A stretch of DNA of 64,000 bases from Montifringilla adamsi (lineage: Eukaryota; Chordata; Aves; Passeriformes; Passeridae). The position numbers were made by a program, and so were the translations under genes. This document shows positions 1-13,366 of this stretch, piece after piece. The DNA lies in contig JAGGNK010007071.1 in NCBI GenBank assembly GCA_017590115.1, forward strand, positions 187,154 to 251,153, given 5' to 3'. How positions within the stretch are numbered: position 1 is the stretch's first letter; each line of letters opens with the position of its first letter. A model generated the notes under the pieces. That model saw only the letters and a program-made list of their open reading frames with translations. It had not been told where the DNA came from and did no database searches.

Positions 1-3000
1 TCCTCTTGTGGGGCAGGAAAATTGGCTTCGAAGTGTGAGCAATGTGAGTTCCAAAGACAGGAGTACTTTAAAGAACTGTAATTTTGAAAAGAACAGAATG
101 ATTTGTTGAGTGAGAGGCTACTCATTATTCTTTTGATATGTATTTTCTAGTTTCAAAATTCCTGCTGAGATCATGCTGATTCCTGGTTCTAAGATGTTTG
201 CCCTGTTATAGAGGGCTAGCAAAACAGCTGTTCAGCTTTAAATCCCATTACACAGGTCTCATACTAAATTTTACCATGGAGGGCACACTTGCTGTTTGCA
301 ATAATGTGAGGTGGAATGATTTAAAAAAAAACAATACTGTATTGTGGAACAACAAAAAGCAGTAATTTTAAAATTGCCATTCCTCTTCCTTGTTATTCAC
401 AGTAGGGATGGATAGCCATAGCAAAATTCTGACTACTATTGCTTGTAGAATTCCATTTAGCTTGATGATCTTCAGCAGAAGCTAGTCAGCGATGCGCGGG
501 TCATTTAAAAAATAAATTTAAAGGGGAAAGTGTATTTATTTATCTATCTCTATTATAAAGCATTCCACAAGTGAAATAGATATCAGGAATAAAATCTACA
601 CTGTTTTGCGAGAAGAGATGAATGAGTCAGTCAATAGTATATTAATCAGAACAGAAGGAGCACAGTGAGAGCACTTTTTCAAGTAAAGCTCATCACAGGA
701 CAAAAGTGCACATTTTTAGATTTGTGCATCCTGTGCCCCAGTGAAATGGTAGTACCAATGCCTGTATGGGTTTTGATTGGCATTGAATGGTTTCACGAGC
801 AGAAAGAGATGAAGGAGATCAGGATACCTGAGTCCTCCCAGACTTCAGACTAGCGTGGGTTTTTTATGTGGTGCTTTGTCCCTTGTCATCTTCTCTGTCA
901 TCTTGTAATAGAAAAAAAGCCTTTTTCTCTCCTCCATCCACACCCTTTGCCCTCAAGGCAGATGTGTGAGGTGTGCACTTCAGGAGTCAAACCAGTCATG
1001 TCCATTTCCTTCATCCTCCTCAACAACACTTAATGTACCAGAACTTCCAGGTTTTGGGTTTTTTTTGCTTTAAATGAATACTTCAACGTGATTATCCAAG
1101 TTGTGCAGGTCTTTTGGGGTTTGTTTCCTTATGGGTACTCAGTGGCAAGGTGTTCAAGAGCCTGGCTGCCAAGCATCAGGTCCTCTTCAGGTTTGTTCCC
1201 AGCTTGGCTACCAGAAGAGTCTGGTGTTCTCTGATCATCCTGCTTGGATATTCAGCCTTCCTGCCTTGGCTTTCCATAATACACCGGTCTTCTCAATCCT
1301 AGTTTACCTTTGTCTCTTACAATTTTGTTTTCCTCTACCTGTGATGATGACAGAAGGTGAAGCATCCTCAGTCACTGCATCATGTGAGAAAAGTGAACTG
1401 AGATTACTGGGAAATATTATTTAAGGCATTCTTGGTAGCAATTGCACCTTTTGAGGTTTTTTTAAGCCTTAAGGGTCTCAGTGAGAGAGTCAAAGTTTTG
1501 TTCAAGCCATCAGTGACTCAAGACTGGTAGTTTTTAAAAATTATTTTGCTTTTAAGCCTTCAAACAGCTCTTCTACTAGAAGGTTTTGTTGATAAGTTGT
1601 TAAGCACATCAGGTAATGGAGGTATTTCAGTTCAGGTGAGTGACAGGTGGAAACTGGAAACTAATTTTCAGAACTTCTCTCTCCCTCTGCATTAGCGTAG
1701 CAGAAGCAGTTCCTGCCCTGTTTTATCATTTTTTCTGTAAACAATGGGTGAACATTTGAGCAGTGACAGCTTGCAAACAGTTGCTGAGATGCTGGGAGCA
1801 TGTAGCTCTTAGGCTGAAAGTTGTGCAAAACTCTACATTTAATGTGTACACACTATATCCATATTTGATGAGTGTGAGTTAGATAGAGCTGGGATTTCAG
1901 TGGGTGGGGAGAAGGCAGATTATAATGATATAAAGTGGAGGTAGAGAAGGAAAGGAATGGAATGGTGTTAAAGGTAGTGGTTTTGTGAGCATCAGTTGTT
2001 TTGGCTGTGACAGAACGTTACAGCAATGAGAGCTGATCTCTCTTTATATGTTCCAGGCTGAGCAGAAGATGGAGTCTCCCCCAGATGTTCCCGGGGTGCA
2101 TGAGGATAAATAGATAAAGTCTATTACAATTATGTTTCGAGTCTTTCATCTAGGGAAATACTGATATTTCCAGTACTCATTACAAAGGATGTCCTTCAAC
2201 AGTGACCAGAGCAATTGCTAGCCCCATTAAGGATGCATGTGAAAAGAGCTTTCCTATTTCAGGCAAAACATCTCAGAAAATGGAAAAACCAAATGTTTAC
2301 TGACTCACTTGTTCTTATGTGTTGTAGCACTACTATATTTGCTCAGAAATATAATCTGACAATTTGAAAAACTGTTAAATATTATTCATATTAATTTCAT
2401 TAATATGAAAAACTGGCTACAATAAAACTGTTTGCCGAAATGAAAAGCATCACATCGAAAAGCTTTTCCAGGGTGGACCAAGCTCAAACAATTTAGCAAC
2501 TCATGCATATGTTAACACAGAATGTCATATCTCTGAACCAACCCTATACTGCAGAGCTGTTATGTCAGGATTAAGGTTATTGGTGTGCCTTCAGCACTTA
2601 CAGCTCTGCTCTGCCACTGCACTCAGAACATGCTCTTGGTTTGACCTCCCATGCAAGCAGGCAGGGAGTTTCCTTTGTTGATGTTCTAAACACAGCAATA
2701 CATGCCTTGTCTCAGGAACATCCTTTAAAAAGGTATCTGAGCTTTAAAAGTATGCTCCAGAGAAGCACACGTTTCTTTTCCTCTCTCTTCCTGTCTGGGC
2801 GTGCAGCTCATGGCACTGATCTGCTGACAATGCAGGCAGGGGAGTTATACAGGTTTACCGCAGAAGATGGCTCATGTCTCATGTGCAGGGTGAAATATAA
2901 CCCTATGCACATAGCCTAAGTTTTATGTACTGCACACCATAAGGTGGATTAAGTGGGTGAAATTCGGCCAAATAGAAAAGTAATTGTGTTTTCCTCTGAT

Positions 3001-3428
3001 TTCTGGTTTGCTCAGGTGAGGCAGTGATTAATGCAGGCACTCAAACTCTTTCTAGCTGTTGTGTTAGTTTAAAAAAACTAATTTTTCAGAAATCTTCATT
3101 ATGATGATAAAACTTGTGGCTCCCATCCTGGCCATTGTTACAGACCTGAAAATGAAACAGGAACAAAAAATAAATGGCAAATAAAGTCCGTGTGTGTCCA
3201 CTTTTTGTGTGACATTACAGACCTTTTGGCATCAACTCATTCAGATTTGGAGAAGCTTCGCTGCAAGAGACTTTCAGACCACCTTTCCCCTTACTGTTGC
3301 TATGTTTTTTTTTTTTCCCATAAAATTTAGATCTTTGGTTTCCATGAACTTAGTGGCAAAGCTTCTACTGATTCAGTGGGGTCAGGGTTTGACCCACTAT
3401 TTACAGGTGCTCCCCTCCCCTCAAATGT
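1..3428. other. Unannotated intronic DNA
   Basis: AT-rich sequence with short chance ORFs only (107 codons or fewer). A short perfect inverted repeat at 2385-2409 is the only structure noted. Confidence 0.5.
2385..2409. repeat. Short inverted repeat
   Basis: TTCATATTAA and TTAATATGAA form perfect 10-base arms around a 5-base spacer. In AT-rich DNA this may be chance. Confidence 0.4.
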
Positions 3429-3662
3429 AGAATCATAGGTCATTAAGGCTGAAAAAGGCCTCTAGAATCATCCAATCCAACCTTTGATTGACACTACCGT
3501 GTCTACCACGAAATCATGCTCTAAGCATCACATCTCCGTGTTTTTTGAGCACTTCCAGGGACAGTGATTCCACCACTTCCCTGGTCAGCCTGTTCCAGTG
3601 TTTGACCAATGAAGAAAATTTTCCTAATATCTAATCTAAATCTCCCCTGGAACAATTTGAGT
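3429..3662 (-). mobile_element. CR1 LINE 3' fragment (antisense)
   Basis: The plus strand starts AATCATAGG.CATTAAGGCTG and continues through the stock CR1 phrases: TCCAACCTTTGA, CACTTCCAGGGACAGTGATTC, CCTGTTCCAGTG and CCTAATATCTAATCT. This is the reverse complement of the CR1 3' end, whose terminus carries ATTCTATGATT-type repeats, so the element lies on the minus strand. It is 5'-truncated, as most avian CR1 copies are, and diverged. Confidence 0.9.
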
Positions 3663-6275
3663 TTTATCTTACTTAACATGAAAAAGGCTAATGCCTAAAA
3701 TAAATAACTTGCCTTGATTTCAGATGTTTTCCAGGGAACATTTTCACAGTATGGTTCATTTAAAAACACATATGCTGTGCATGCTGACAAACAGTGAACA
3801 GCAATTTATCAAGGCATTTCTCCTCCAGCCAGATGTGTGTTTGGCTGTTTTGAGTCAGCCCTCAGTGTAGGCTCACCTCTTTTTGCTGTCACCTTCCACT
3901 CTGCTTTGCTACTGTTGTCTCCTGTCCTCGCAGTCTTATGGAAAGACAATCAACTCAAATTAGCTTCTCTGCACAAAAAAAAAGACCTGAAGCTTTCTGG
4001 AATGTGTGGCGTCACACTGAAGAGCTGCTAACACCAAGTGACTTCTTCTGGAAGTTTTACTTCTGGTGATTTGGCCAGAAAGCAAGTGTTGGGGATATAA
4101 ATTGGGTTGGCAGAAGTAGAAAGGGTGGGTTCTTGGATGTGTTTAGGTCAGGAGTTGAGGGTTTAGGGAGAAGCTGTAGGTAAGTTTATTATCCTGCATT
4201 TGCTACCACCCTCCAAGCACCTGGAGGCTGCTGCTGTCAGGTGCGATATTGAGTGTGATCTGTGACTGCTCTGATGCTTTTATCCCAGTCCTAGTGTCAG
4301 AGATTGGAAGTTCAGTTTATCTGCTGCTGAAGTGGTACAGATCAGGCATCTGAGCTGCTTGTATTTCCAGTGACTGTGCTTCATAAGCATCACCCTGAGC
4401 AGGGTACCTGAGAAAATCAATCCTAATATTGTCTTTTCAGGGCTTGAAAAAGCTCAAGGTGGGTTCTACAAGAGATAGGTGTTGTCTAGATGTGGATGTG
4501 AAAGGACAGACTGGATAAAAGAATTACAGTGCTTTTGACAAAAGCAGTGGTAATGTAACAGAAATTTGTCTGAGGAATGGTGTTTTTATCATGGCTCATA
4601 GACCATCGTACAGGCTGCTGTATTCCTCAAGGGTCCAGATAATATGGGGAAAATTAGCCTAGAAACAAAGAGCATTTAAAAATTTTAGTCTCACTTTGCT
4701 ACCCACTTATTATTATTGCAGTATAGCTGAGTTTGGTAATGAAATATGCCAATTATAGAAGTTTTCTTTCTCAAAACTGTAGGGGAAATATATTTTTGAT
4801 GTCAATTGCCTTGTTTTTTGTTTTTTTTTTTTTTTAATAAGAAGCTATAGTCCTTTTTAGAATGTTTTTTGCAAATAGATTTTGAGGGAAGAACAATTAT
4901 CATGGTCAAAATGAAAAATATTTCAAGAAAGTCAATTTTATTATTCTTCTAATGCATGTGTTTTTAAACCCAGCACATGAAACCGAAAGGCAGATCCCCT
5001 CTGTGCATGATGAAATGGAAGAATTCAAAAATTTAGAAGGAAAATTGTTACTAAGAGAAAGTGTATGAAGTTATATTAAATTAGTTCATTTGCCATACAG
5101 TCTTTTCTTGCAGATTTTGTTTAACATAGAGGTGTGTTCCTAAGTAGCAGGTTTCCTTTTCACCGAAAGGCTGTTAATAATTGACATGATTGCCATCCCT
5201 ATCTTCATATCAGCTCATTCTTCAAGTGGAATATTAACCAGTGTTGCTTAAATTGGATTTCCTCTGGAGGGCCTGCAGTCTTTGGGTAAAAGGTGGGAGA
5301 ATATCTTGGCACTCCAGTGTTTTTTTATCATCTCTGCCATTCCCTGTGAGGATGTGTTTTCCTTTATTGTTGGAAAACCTGATCTCTGACCTGTGTGCAG
5401 CTGCCTCACCAGGACCAGCTGTGAGTGCTGTTTTCTGCTGCCAGTCCAGATCTACCTTCTACATCCACAGCTGCACACAAGCCCAGCTGGAGACACCAGG
5501 CCAGGCTCTGCTGACACTTGCATCTCTGTCATCTCTGTGAAAGCTTGTGAAGAAGAGCAGAACCTAGCCCTGTGGGTTCTCTGATGGATTCCACTTGCCT
5601 GTGCCATGGGATTAATTTTATTTCTGCTACAAAAAGGACCCTTGAAACCTCTGTCTGCACTTACCTTCTACCCTCTCACTTAGATTTTCTCTGGAAAAGC
5701 ATCAAGCTAACCTCTTCTGTCCTTGATTTCACAGTGTACATTTATTTGCATTGCAGTGGTACCAAAGTTAACGTCTACAACACACCTCACTTGTGCTGTG
5801 AGATATTTCCATTTCACCACAGTCACGGTGGAGTGGTCTGTAGGAGTCAGGCAAAGAAAACTCTGAGTGCTCTTTTCTTCCCTAAATGCAAAAGAGGGAA
5901 TGCTGTACCAGTGGTGACTGTTTTGGTGATGTGGAGCTACCTTTCTGTGATGAGTAGCAGTGCTTGTCACCCCTAAACATGTTTCATAGGAAATACTCCC
6001 AGAGCCATCCAGAATCTTAGAGGTGAGATAAGTTTTAGAAATGCAGTCTTTCAAAACAATCAGGTTTCTCAGCTAGGGTGTTAATTAATTTCAGTGAGCT
6101 TAATTAATCTTAGCACACAGTAAAGAGATGGATTAATATACAGAAGTGGATTTTACTGTTAGCCCCTTCTTCTTGTTGGTAGTACTGTGCTCTGATCCTC
6201 TGTGACCACTGATCCAGACAAAGTAACTTGAGAGAAAAAGCCTCCTGTTTCACCCCAGCCTTGCCATCCTCATAG
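3663..6275. other. Unannotated intronic DNA
   Basis: No recognised element. There is a 15-base T run at 4821-4835. Chance ORFs reach 134 codons (5572-5976, +), without family resemblance. Confidence 0.45.
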
Positions 6276-6486
6276 TCAAGAATGTCTTCTCAATATCTAA
6301 ACCTGTTCTCTTTCAGTTTAAAGCCATTGCCCCTTGTCCTATCACTCCATGCCCTTCTCAGAAGTCCCTCTCCAGCTCTCTTCTAGCCCCTTTCAGTACA
6401 AGAAGGTTCTCTTATCTTCTAACCTTCTTTTGTCCAGGCTGAACAATCCCAATTCTCTCAGTCTTCCCTTTTTTTTCTGGCCAACT
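6276..6486 (-). mobile_element. CR1 LINE internal fragment (antisense)
   Basis: The plus strand reads AATGTCTTCTCAATATCTAA, then AGCCATTGCCCCTTGTCCTA, CACTCCATGCCCTTCTCAGA and GGCTGAACAATCCCAATTCT. This is the CR1 3' region about 200-450 bases from the end, on the minus strand. The terminal 3' portion is missing, so the copy is truncated on both sides. Confidence 0.85.
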
Positions 6487-8317
6487 TCCCTGTTTGATAA
6501 TGATGATACCACAAGACGTTAGAGACCAACATTTGGCTTATAATGCAGCATATCTTGGATTGTATCGGACCTTTGAATTTTAACCTATTTTGCTTGATTA
6601 ACTTTAAAACATGTATTTTGTAATTTCTGTCAAGCTTTGTGAGTGGCATTGCTTTACAAGCCTACAAGTGAAAAAACAGGTGGTTTGCTCCATCCCGGAA
6701 AGAAAATTATTGAAAGATGTAGCTAATTTTGTACCTTGACAAGGACTGAAATTTTTAATTTAATAGGTACATTCCCAGATCTCTGTCAGGAGAAGAGCTC
6801 TGGCTTCATTGAAGCCCTGCCAGGTCAACTGGAAGAGAGCAGAGGCTACGGAATACAAGAGCTGTACCTGACCATAACAAGAACAGTAATTTCAGTTTGG
6901 TAATATTTTGGTAAGGTGGAATGAAAGGCTTTTCAAGGAAGGCTTATAGCATAGGGTACATTAATTATTACTCTGTTATTTTTCTTGTCAGTCTACAAGA
7001 AATGTCAGCCTGATTTAAAAAATTTTTAGAAATATTTTATTTCTTGAACAAGGTTGTTCATTTAGCTTACTATTCTGGAAGTTTTTGCATTGGCTGAGCA
7101 AGCCAGAGATACACAGTGTGGTATTCATAAGTGAGTATGAAGATAATGAGCATTGTTTAGAAGTGTGCTTGTCAGCAATTCAGTGTTTTTCTAAAAGATA
7201 CTGTTCCATGTTCAGCTATCTTCTAGAGCCCACAGGATGAAAGGAGTGGTTCAAACCAAAAGCATGGTTTGTTGCTGATTGGCATATTTTAGAGACATTT
7301 TGCAAGCGGTGAAAGAAAATCTCGATGTAGAATATGGGCATTAACATCAGAGGAAGTCTTCTGCTGTATAAGAAGATAAACCAGAAACAACAAATAGAGA
7401 GGGAAGCAAGTGATTTATCTAGTCAGATATAGGTGATTGAGATTACACCACTGATTCACACAGGACACTGGATGATAAGATGCTGCTTGGGGCCTGATAT
7501 TTGATGCACTGGCTGCTACACGTGGGTGGATACCGAAGAGTGGTTCTACGCTCTCTGGCTCTCCTCAGTTTCAATACAGATTCCATTCAATACCTGTTCT
7601 GCTGTTGTCTTTATTGATCTACCATCCCTCAGACTCCTCAGATCCTCTCAGCTGCCTTATTCTCTGGCCCAGTTGTTTAGTCTCCTTTTCAGAGCTCTGC
7701 TATTGCAACTTACTTTACACTGAATGGATTGAAGTTGCTTCCTTTTCCCACTAACTGGATTTAATCTCAAATGCACATTCTGGATTATGTTTATTACAAA
7801 ATATCTTACATTTTTAAGAGTTCATAGCATGTTATCTAAATTTCTTGATGCCTAGCACAGGTGAACTCCTGCTGGCTTCCACACATACACAGTCCTGACT
7901 GCACGGATTATCAAAACCAAACATAAAAATATAATCAAAAAGTAGGGTGCCATTTTACCTGCTGTTACTTCCTTTAACTTCCAGTATTTCTTTATCTATC
8001 TAAAACCGTACCTAAGAAAGTCTAAGACTATATTACAAGAAAATTGAGGCATGTAAAAAGAGGAGGCTAAAAGCTCTGGTGACTTGCATAGTGTAGAAGT
8101 ATCCTCAAAGTGTTTCTTGTTCAGTTGTGTTGACAAAGACCTGTTTTACTGTACAGAGCCCAGTTAAGTAGCCAAATGCTTTTTGTAGTGCTTCCCTGTC
8201 CCCTCGCTCATGCTTGATTAGGTTGAAGATAAAGGAGATCCCAGGCAATGGTAAGCTTTGTGTCTGGGGGAAGAAGAGTAGATTCAGTGATGCAAATAAT
8301 GCCCAGCAACTTCAAGA
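6487..8317. other. Unannotated intronic DNA
   Basis: No repeats or exon-like ORFs recognised. Confidence 0.45.
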
Positions 8318-8450
8318 GCACAGGCTCAGCTGTAACTCAGCCTCTGACCTTGCAAAATTATGGATGTCCTTGTCCCTCACAGGTTTAGACCTCTGGGAAA
8401 TGGTACCTTCTACCACTGCCTTAGTTTGCAAGCAGTTGTGAGGACGCACA
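8318..8450 (+). mobile_element. MIR-like ancient SINE relic
   Basis: AGAGCACAGGCTCAGCTGTAACT, then CTCTGACCTTGCAA, CCCTCACAGGTTTAGACCTCTGGGAAATGGTACC and GCAGTTGTGAGGA follow in order. They resemble the sense MIR core and 3' region (ACCTTGGGCAAGT, CCTCAGTTTCCTCATCTGTAAAATGG, GTTGTTGTGAGGAT). The match is patchy, as expected for an old amniote SINE. Confidence 0.4.
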
Positions 8451-11400
8451 GATTGAAGGCTTCATACCCAAGGACAACAAGGAAGATTCAGTTATTGTTT
8501 TTTACCTGAGTAGTTAGCTGCCAGATTTTGCAGCTTGTATCTGCTGTGTTTTGCGCTGGGAGCTTAAAGAGTTAGAACAGCCTTTTTTTTCTCAGCTGGT
8601 TTTCCTTTGGCTTTTGTTTGTTTCATATCCCCTAAATGTTCTGTTGCTGAGCATTGTCCCTGCAAGTGTGAATTAGAGAAATTTACTTCATTTCACCTTC
8701 CTAATAGTAACACCTGACTCTGACAGCTGGAGCTTTAAAAACAAGCCGGACTGTTAAGAGTGTAGGGCACGTAAAACTGCGGAAGTTGAATCTCAGGTGG
8801 CAGAAGGTGAGGTTAAAATTGTCATTGGTCCCTGATGGATACATCCACAGCCTGGAAGCATGGGCTGGAAGTAGGAGTTTCTCTTGTTTTATGATTTTTT
8901 GTGTCATATCAAATTGGGGTCCATCCCCTACACAAGATGCATGTAAAATCTGTTTCTGCTGGCTGATCACCCAAGTACTTTGCCTTTTTTTTGGTGCTAC
9001 TGTTCTGTCATATTCTTCCTTCTTAACCCTCTGCATCTTATCCCCACATATGCAAAACTCACTTGTTTTGTCATTAAAGTAAAAATGCTACAGGCAATAC
9101 TTTTTAAAAGAACACCAGTGAGTATTCTGGACTATTCAGAAGTATGAAGTCAACCTTTCTGGTGTAAAATTATATTTTTTTAAAGCAATGGCTTTTTGGA
9201 AGACAAGTGTTTTGCTTTCCTTAGACAGCATTCTGTTGTTTAAAAGGTGACCATCAAAACCAGCTGGAGTTGCATTCATTTTCTTTGGCGGTTCAGGGTT
9301 CCCAGCCAGGCTACATCCATGTAATACAGCAAGGTTTCCAGGAAGAGATAAAATGCTGCCTTGGAATGGCCCATACACAGCTTCTTTGTAACATTCTTTC
9401 ACCTCCAACCATTTCAGTCCAAGGAATTCCCAAGTTGGATGTGATTTCTGTGTACGGAAGAGAAAAACAAGCATGTATTTACGAGGCTTTAATTCCCTAG
9501 ACAGCCACATGAGCAGAGAGAGGGGGAGAGATGGAAATAGCTGAAGCAGATTTATCTATTAATTGGAGGTGACATCCATGAAAAATGTTTTGTGCTTTTT
9601 TTGCCCAGCCATGTTTTGCCTACCAGTGTCTTCATAGCATTAATCACAGCTCAAAGGTTCTGTGGGAAACCTTTTCCACTAGGTTAAGAAATGCTAGTTG
9701 GATATGGACTTAATGTTTTGTCCTTCAGAGGGTTTGCTTGCTGGATAGAGGGAAGGAAGGCTGTCAGCTGAGGGTTTTAGCCCTGGAAAGGAAGCAAGCA
9801 CCTCTGCTGAAAAGATGTTTATGTTTTCTTGCTATTAAGGAGGTGTAAGTATGAGATAGGCAGCTGCTAGTATTTCTAGGGGCAGAGGAGGCAGCTTGTA
9901 AATGGCCTGACACATGGGCAAAGGACCTGTCTGTGCTTTTAGCTGGGATCTAGGTTAAGAGGAGCAACCTTGCATGCAAATTCAGTGATGAGAGAGAAGC
10001 GTGGTTTTGTGTGGTGGACCAGCAGGACATCTTTGGTCTTGTCTCAAAGGGTATGGTGCTCCCCCTGTGCAGGGCAGGGAAGGAAGGACAGGACAGTACT
10101 GTCCAGAGAAGGCAGGGAGACCTGAAAAGGATCATGAGGCTGCTGTCTGGGTGAATCCTTCTTAGGAGCACTGATCTCTAATGGACTTGTTGGAGAAACA
10201 GTGAGTTTGTACATATGAAAGTGATTTGGTTTTCTGGTATTTTGTGTGCCTATTACAATGCAGGTCTAACTGCTGTCCTCACCTTGCTCTGTCCCCTATT
10301 TCACAATAGGATCTCTGATGGGAACTCCTCACAAACAAATCTAAAATTACTTGGGCCCAGCCCAATTTACACACGAAGACCAAATCCCTAGAATATACTA
10401 CTGGTTGTTCTGGTTTTATCTCCAACGAATTTCTGGTTTGTGTTTGTAATAGCAACAATGTGACAAAAAAAAATGTTCAAACATCAGCATGTCTAAAAGA
10501 CTGTAAATCAGGTATGTTGAAACACATAAAATGATGAGAGCTGAAATCTGTTTAAAAAAATCTGTTTGTTGCAGAGCCATGGCCATGTGGATGTGATTGT
10601 GGAGAAGTCTGTTGCCTGTAGTCTTGGAGGCATTGTTTCATTGAACAGTGGCAAGGAGTGCTTTGGGGTGTGTGTTCCTATTCACAGCAGTGTCACTTGA
10701 GCAGGCACACAGAGCTTTGAGGTTAAGGTTTCCTGAAACATCCAGGCTTGGCCTAATCCAGGCTAACCTCTCTAATATAGCAACTGATGGTGCAGTTTAT
10801 ACAGATGCCAGTAAATGAAGAGTTTAAGCCTAATGCTGTGGAAAATCTTATACAGAGAAGTATTGTCACAGTTGGGAACCATTGCCACTGCCATATTAGA
10901 CTGGTTCTCAACCATTCCATAAAGGAGGACTGACCCAAGTACTGAGACATCATAGCAATGACTGGAGAGGGAGAGAAATCCCTGCATCATAAATGTAATA
11001 ATCAGCACAGTATTGTCAAAAGAAAAACATCTGAAAAAATATATTACTGCTAAGCAATAGCATAGAATATTGTGGTGTTTGGAGTATGGCATATTGAGAT
11101 TTTCATGATATATGAAGTTTTAACAAACTACTTAAACACATTCTTACTTTAAACTGTTCAACAGTCTTAACTTAAATGGTTGCACCAAAACCATGTGGTC
11201 TTTTTGTTGTTGTTGTTTTTTGTTGTTTTTTTTTTTAAACAGGACCTTTCTAAATGGCAGAGCTAATAAAACCAAGGACAGTGCAATTACCTTCTGTTCG
11301 ACTGCATTTTCTTTGAGATTTAACAATGAGAGATATTTTATTTGTATTAAATATTGCTGCATGTAGCTGAAAATGTGACTTAGTTTGAATGAAGAGTTTT

Positions 11401-13190
11401 TCAGGTCAAACGAAACTCACTATTGCGGTTTATTCTTACTATTGGGACTGGTCTAGGTGCTCCATTTGCTTCTATTGCAAAGCATCTGTCCTTTAATACT
11501 ACACAGGTCTTTTTTTGTGAATAAAACCACAGTGTTAATGCATTCCCTGGCTTTTCAGTTGAGGAGGCGAGGCCTGTTGCAATATGAATCCTGAACAGGG
11601 AAACCCCAAATCCCTTAAAGTCACTGAATGAGGTCAAAAGCAAAATTTCCAGGCTCCTGTGGAGTGCTCTTTAGGGCAGCACAGGCATCACAAGTTTGTG
11701 GGTACAGCTCAGGCAAAGCAGCTACCTTTTGGCCAGTTCTGCTTCTCCTGCAGAAGGGCAGCCCCTGTTTACCTGCCTGATCACACTGGCATCATTTATG
11801 TCAAATCCAACAAAGCTGGATTTGCAATTGCCCAATGCCTCTTCTTTGACTACAACTACATAACTTTATAGTTGTCTGTTTTGCTGAATATTGCTTGGAC
11901 TTAGTGTGTTATGCAGACAGCCCCAGTGGAAGGAAAATCATCTACATTCCCATTTCTTGGAGACACGTCACCCTTTTCTCCTTGTGCAAGGGTAGTGTGA
12001 TTTTCTCCATTTTGTTGAGCTGAAAAGAGCAAGGAGGTTTCCTGGGACCAGCAAAGAGGGAATGGGAGAAGGGTCTGGGGCAGGTGCTGCCTGGCAGCGC
12101 AGGGGGTGCTGGCAGCTGTCCACTCCCTGCAAGCCCTGGCAGAGAGGAGAGCCATGAATCCGTGCCCACAACATCTAAGGCCAGGGAATGAGTAGATTGG
12201 GAATGCTGGTTCCTCCAGTCCTGCTGGGATTTAAGCTGGGCACACAGAGCTGTGTGATTTAGCAGACACAGATATGCCGACATCCCTAGCAAACAAGTCT
12301 TGTAACAGTCAGCTTGATTTTCTTCCTTCCTCTCTCCCCCTCGATCACATCCTTTGTAATATTCAGATAAATCTGTGTGTGTCTGGGCTCAGTTTCAGGA
12401 TCTCTGCTGGAGGGTGATCAATGTCCACGTCTCTGCTGATGGATGCTCAGGGCTGGTTGAGTCCACTGCCAGACAGCTTCCACCAGCTCCAAGCTGGATG
12501 GTGACTCCCTGTAGCCATCTGGAGCTGGTCATGACCAGCCCAGCCCCCAGCCATACACTGCCAAGTATGGAAAAAAAGGTGGAATTGCTGAAGGAGCAGA
12601 GGAGTGAGGGGAAAAGGGTGAGGAGCAGGAAGAGCACAAAACAGCCCCAGGAGCAAGTCTCGTGGCAGTCCAGGACAGTTCTCCTGCATGTTTCAGCCTG
12701 GAGGAAGAGCCCAGGAGCAGTGCAGAGAGGAGCCAGTATGTCCTGATCACTTCCAGCCCGTCTGAGGGGTGTGTGGGGAGGGAGGTGTTAACCCACCACA
12801 AAACTCTGTCAAGGAAGCACCTTCACTCTCTGAATTAACTTCTCTTTCATTCTTAGGGGCTCTGTTTGGATACTGTAAATATCTGATTTAATGTTTTGTT
12901 TAGCACTAGGAAAACATTATCTCAATCAAACAAAAAACTGCTGAATTGTGCAGGATTTGGTTCTTTCCTCAGCTGCGTGAGGAAAGTCACTCATCTCAGG
13001 CTTGTCTGTGCTGATTTAAATGAAACTCTTCTTCAAAATTGCTTAAGGATTCTGGACAGAATCAAGGCAGAGAGGCAACATAGTTCTCCCAAACAGTTCT
13101 TGATCACAGGCAGCAGATCCCAGATTACTTTGGTGGTGAGGCCATACTCAGGCTGGCCATGTTGACCAGACATATCACCCTCAGTGAAAT
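8451..13190. other. Unannotated intronic DNA
   Basis: No recognised repeat. A T-rich run with TTG triplets lies near 11200-11237. A somewhat GC-richer part (about 11.9-12.8 kb) yields several overlapping ORFs of up to 123 codons on both strands, with no family resemblance. Confidence 0.45.
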
Positions 13191-13366
13191 CCTTCCTTTC
13201 CTTTCCTTTCCTTTCCTTTCCTTTCCTTTCCTTTCCTTTCCTTTCCTTTCCTTTCCTTTCCTTTCCTTTCCTTTCCTTTCCTTCCCTTCCCTTCCCTTCC
13301 CTTTCCTTTCCCTTCCCTTCCCTTTCCTTTCCTTTCCTTTCCTTTCCCTCCGTCCCTTCCTCCCAA
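13191..13366. repeat. (TTTCC)n pentanucleotide microsatellite
   Basis: About 90 bases of nearly pure CCTTT/CTTTC units run to about 13280. An interrupted tail then mixes CCTTT and CCCTT units to about 13366. The plus strand is pure pyrimidine. ORFs across it (runs of FLSFP or GKERK) are artefacts of the repeat. Confidence 0.97.
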
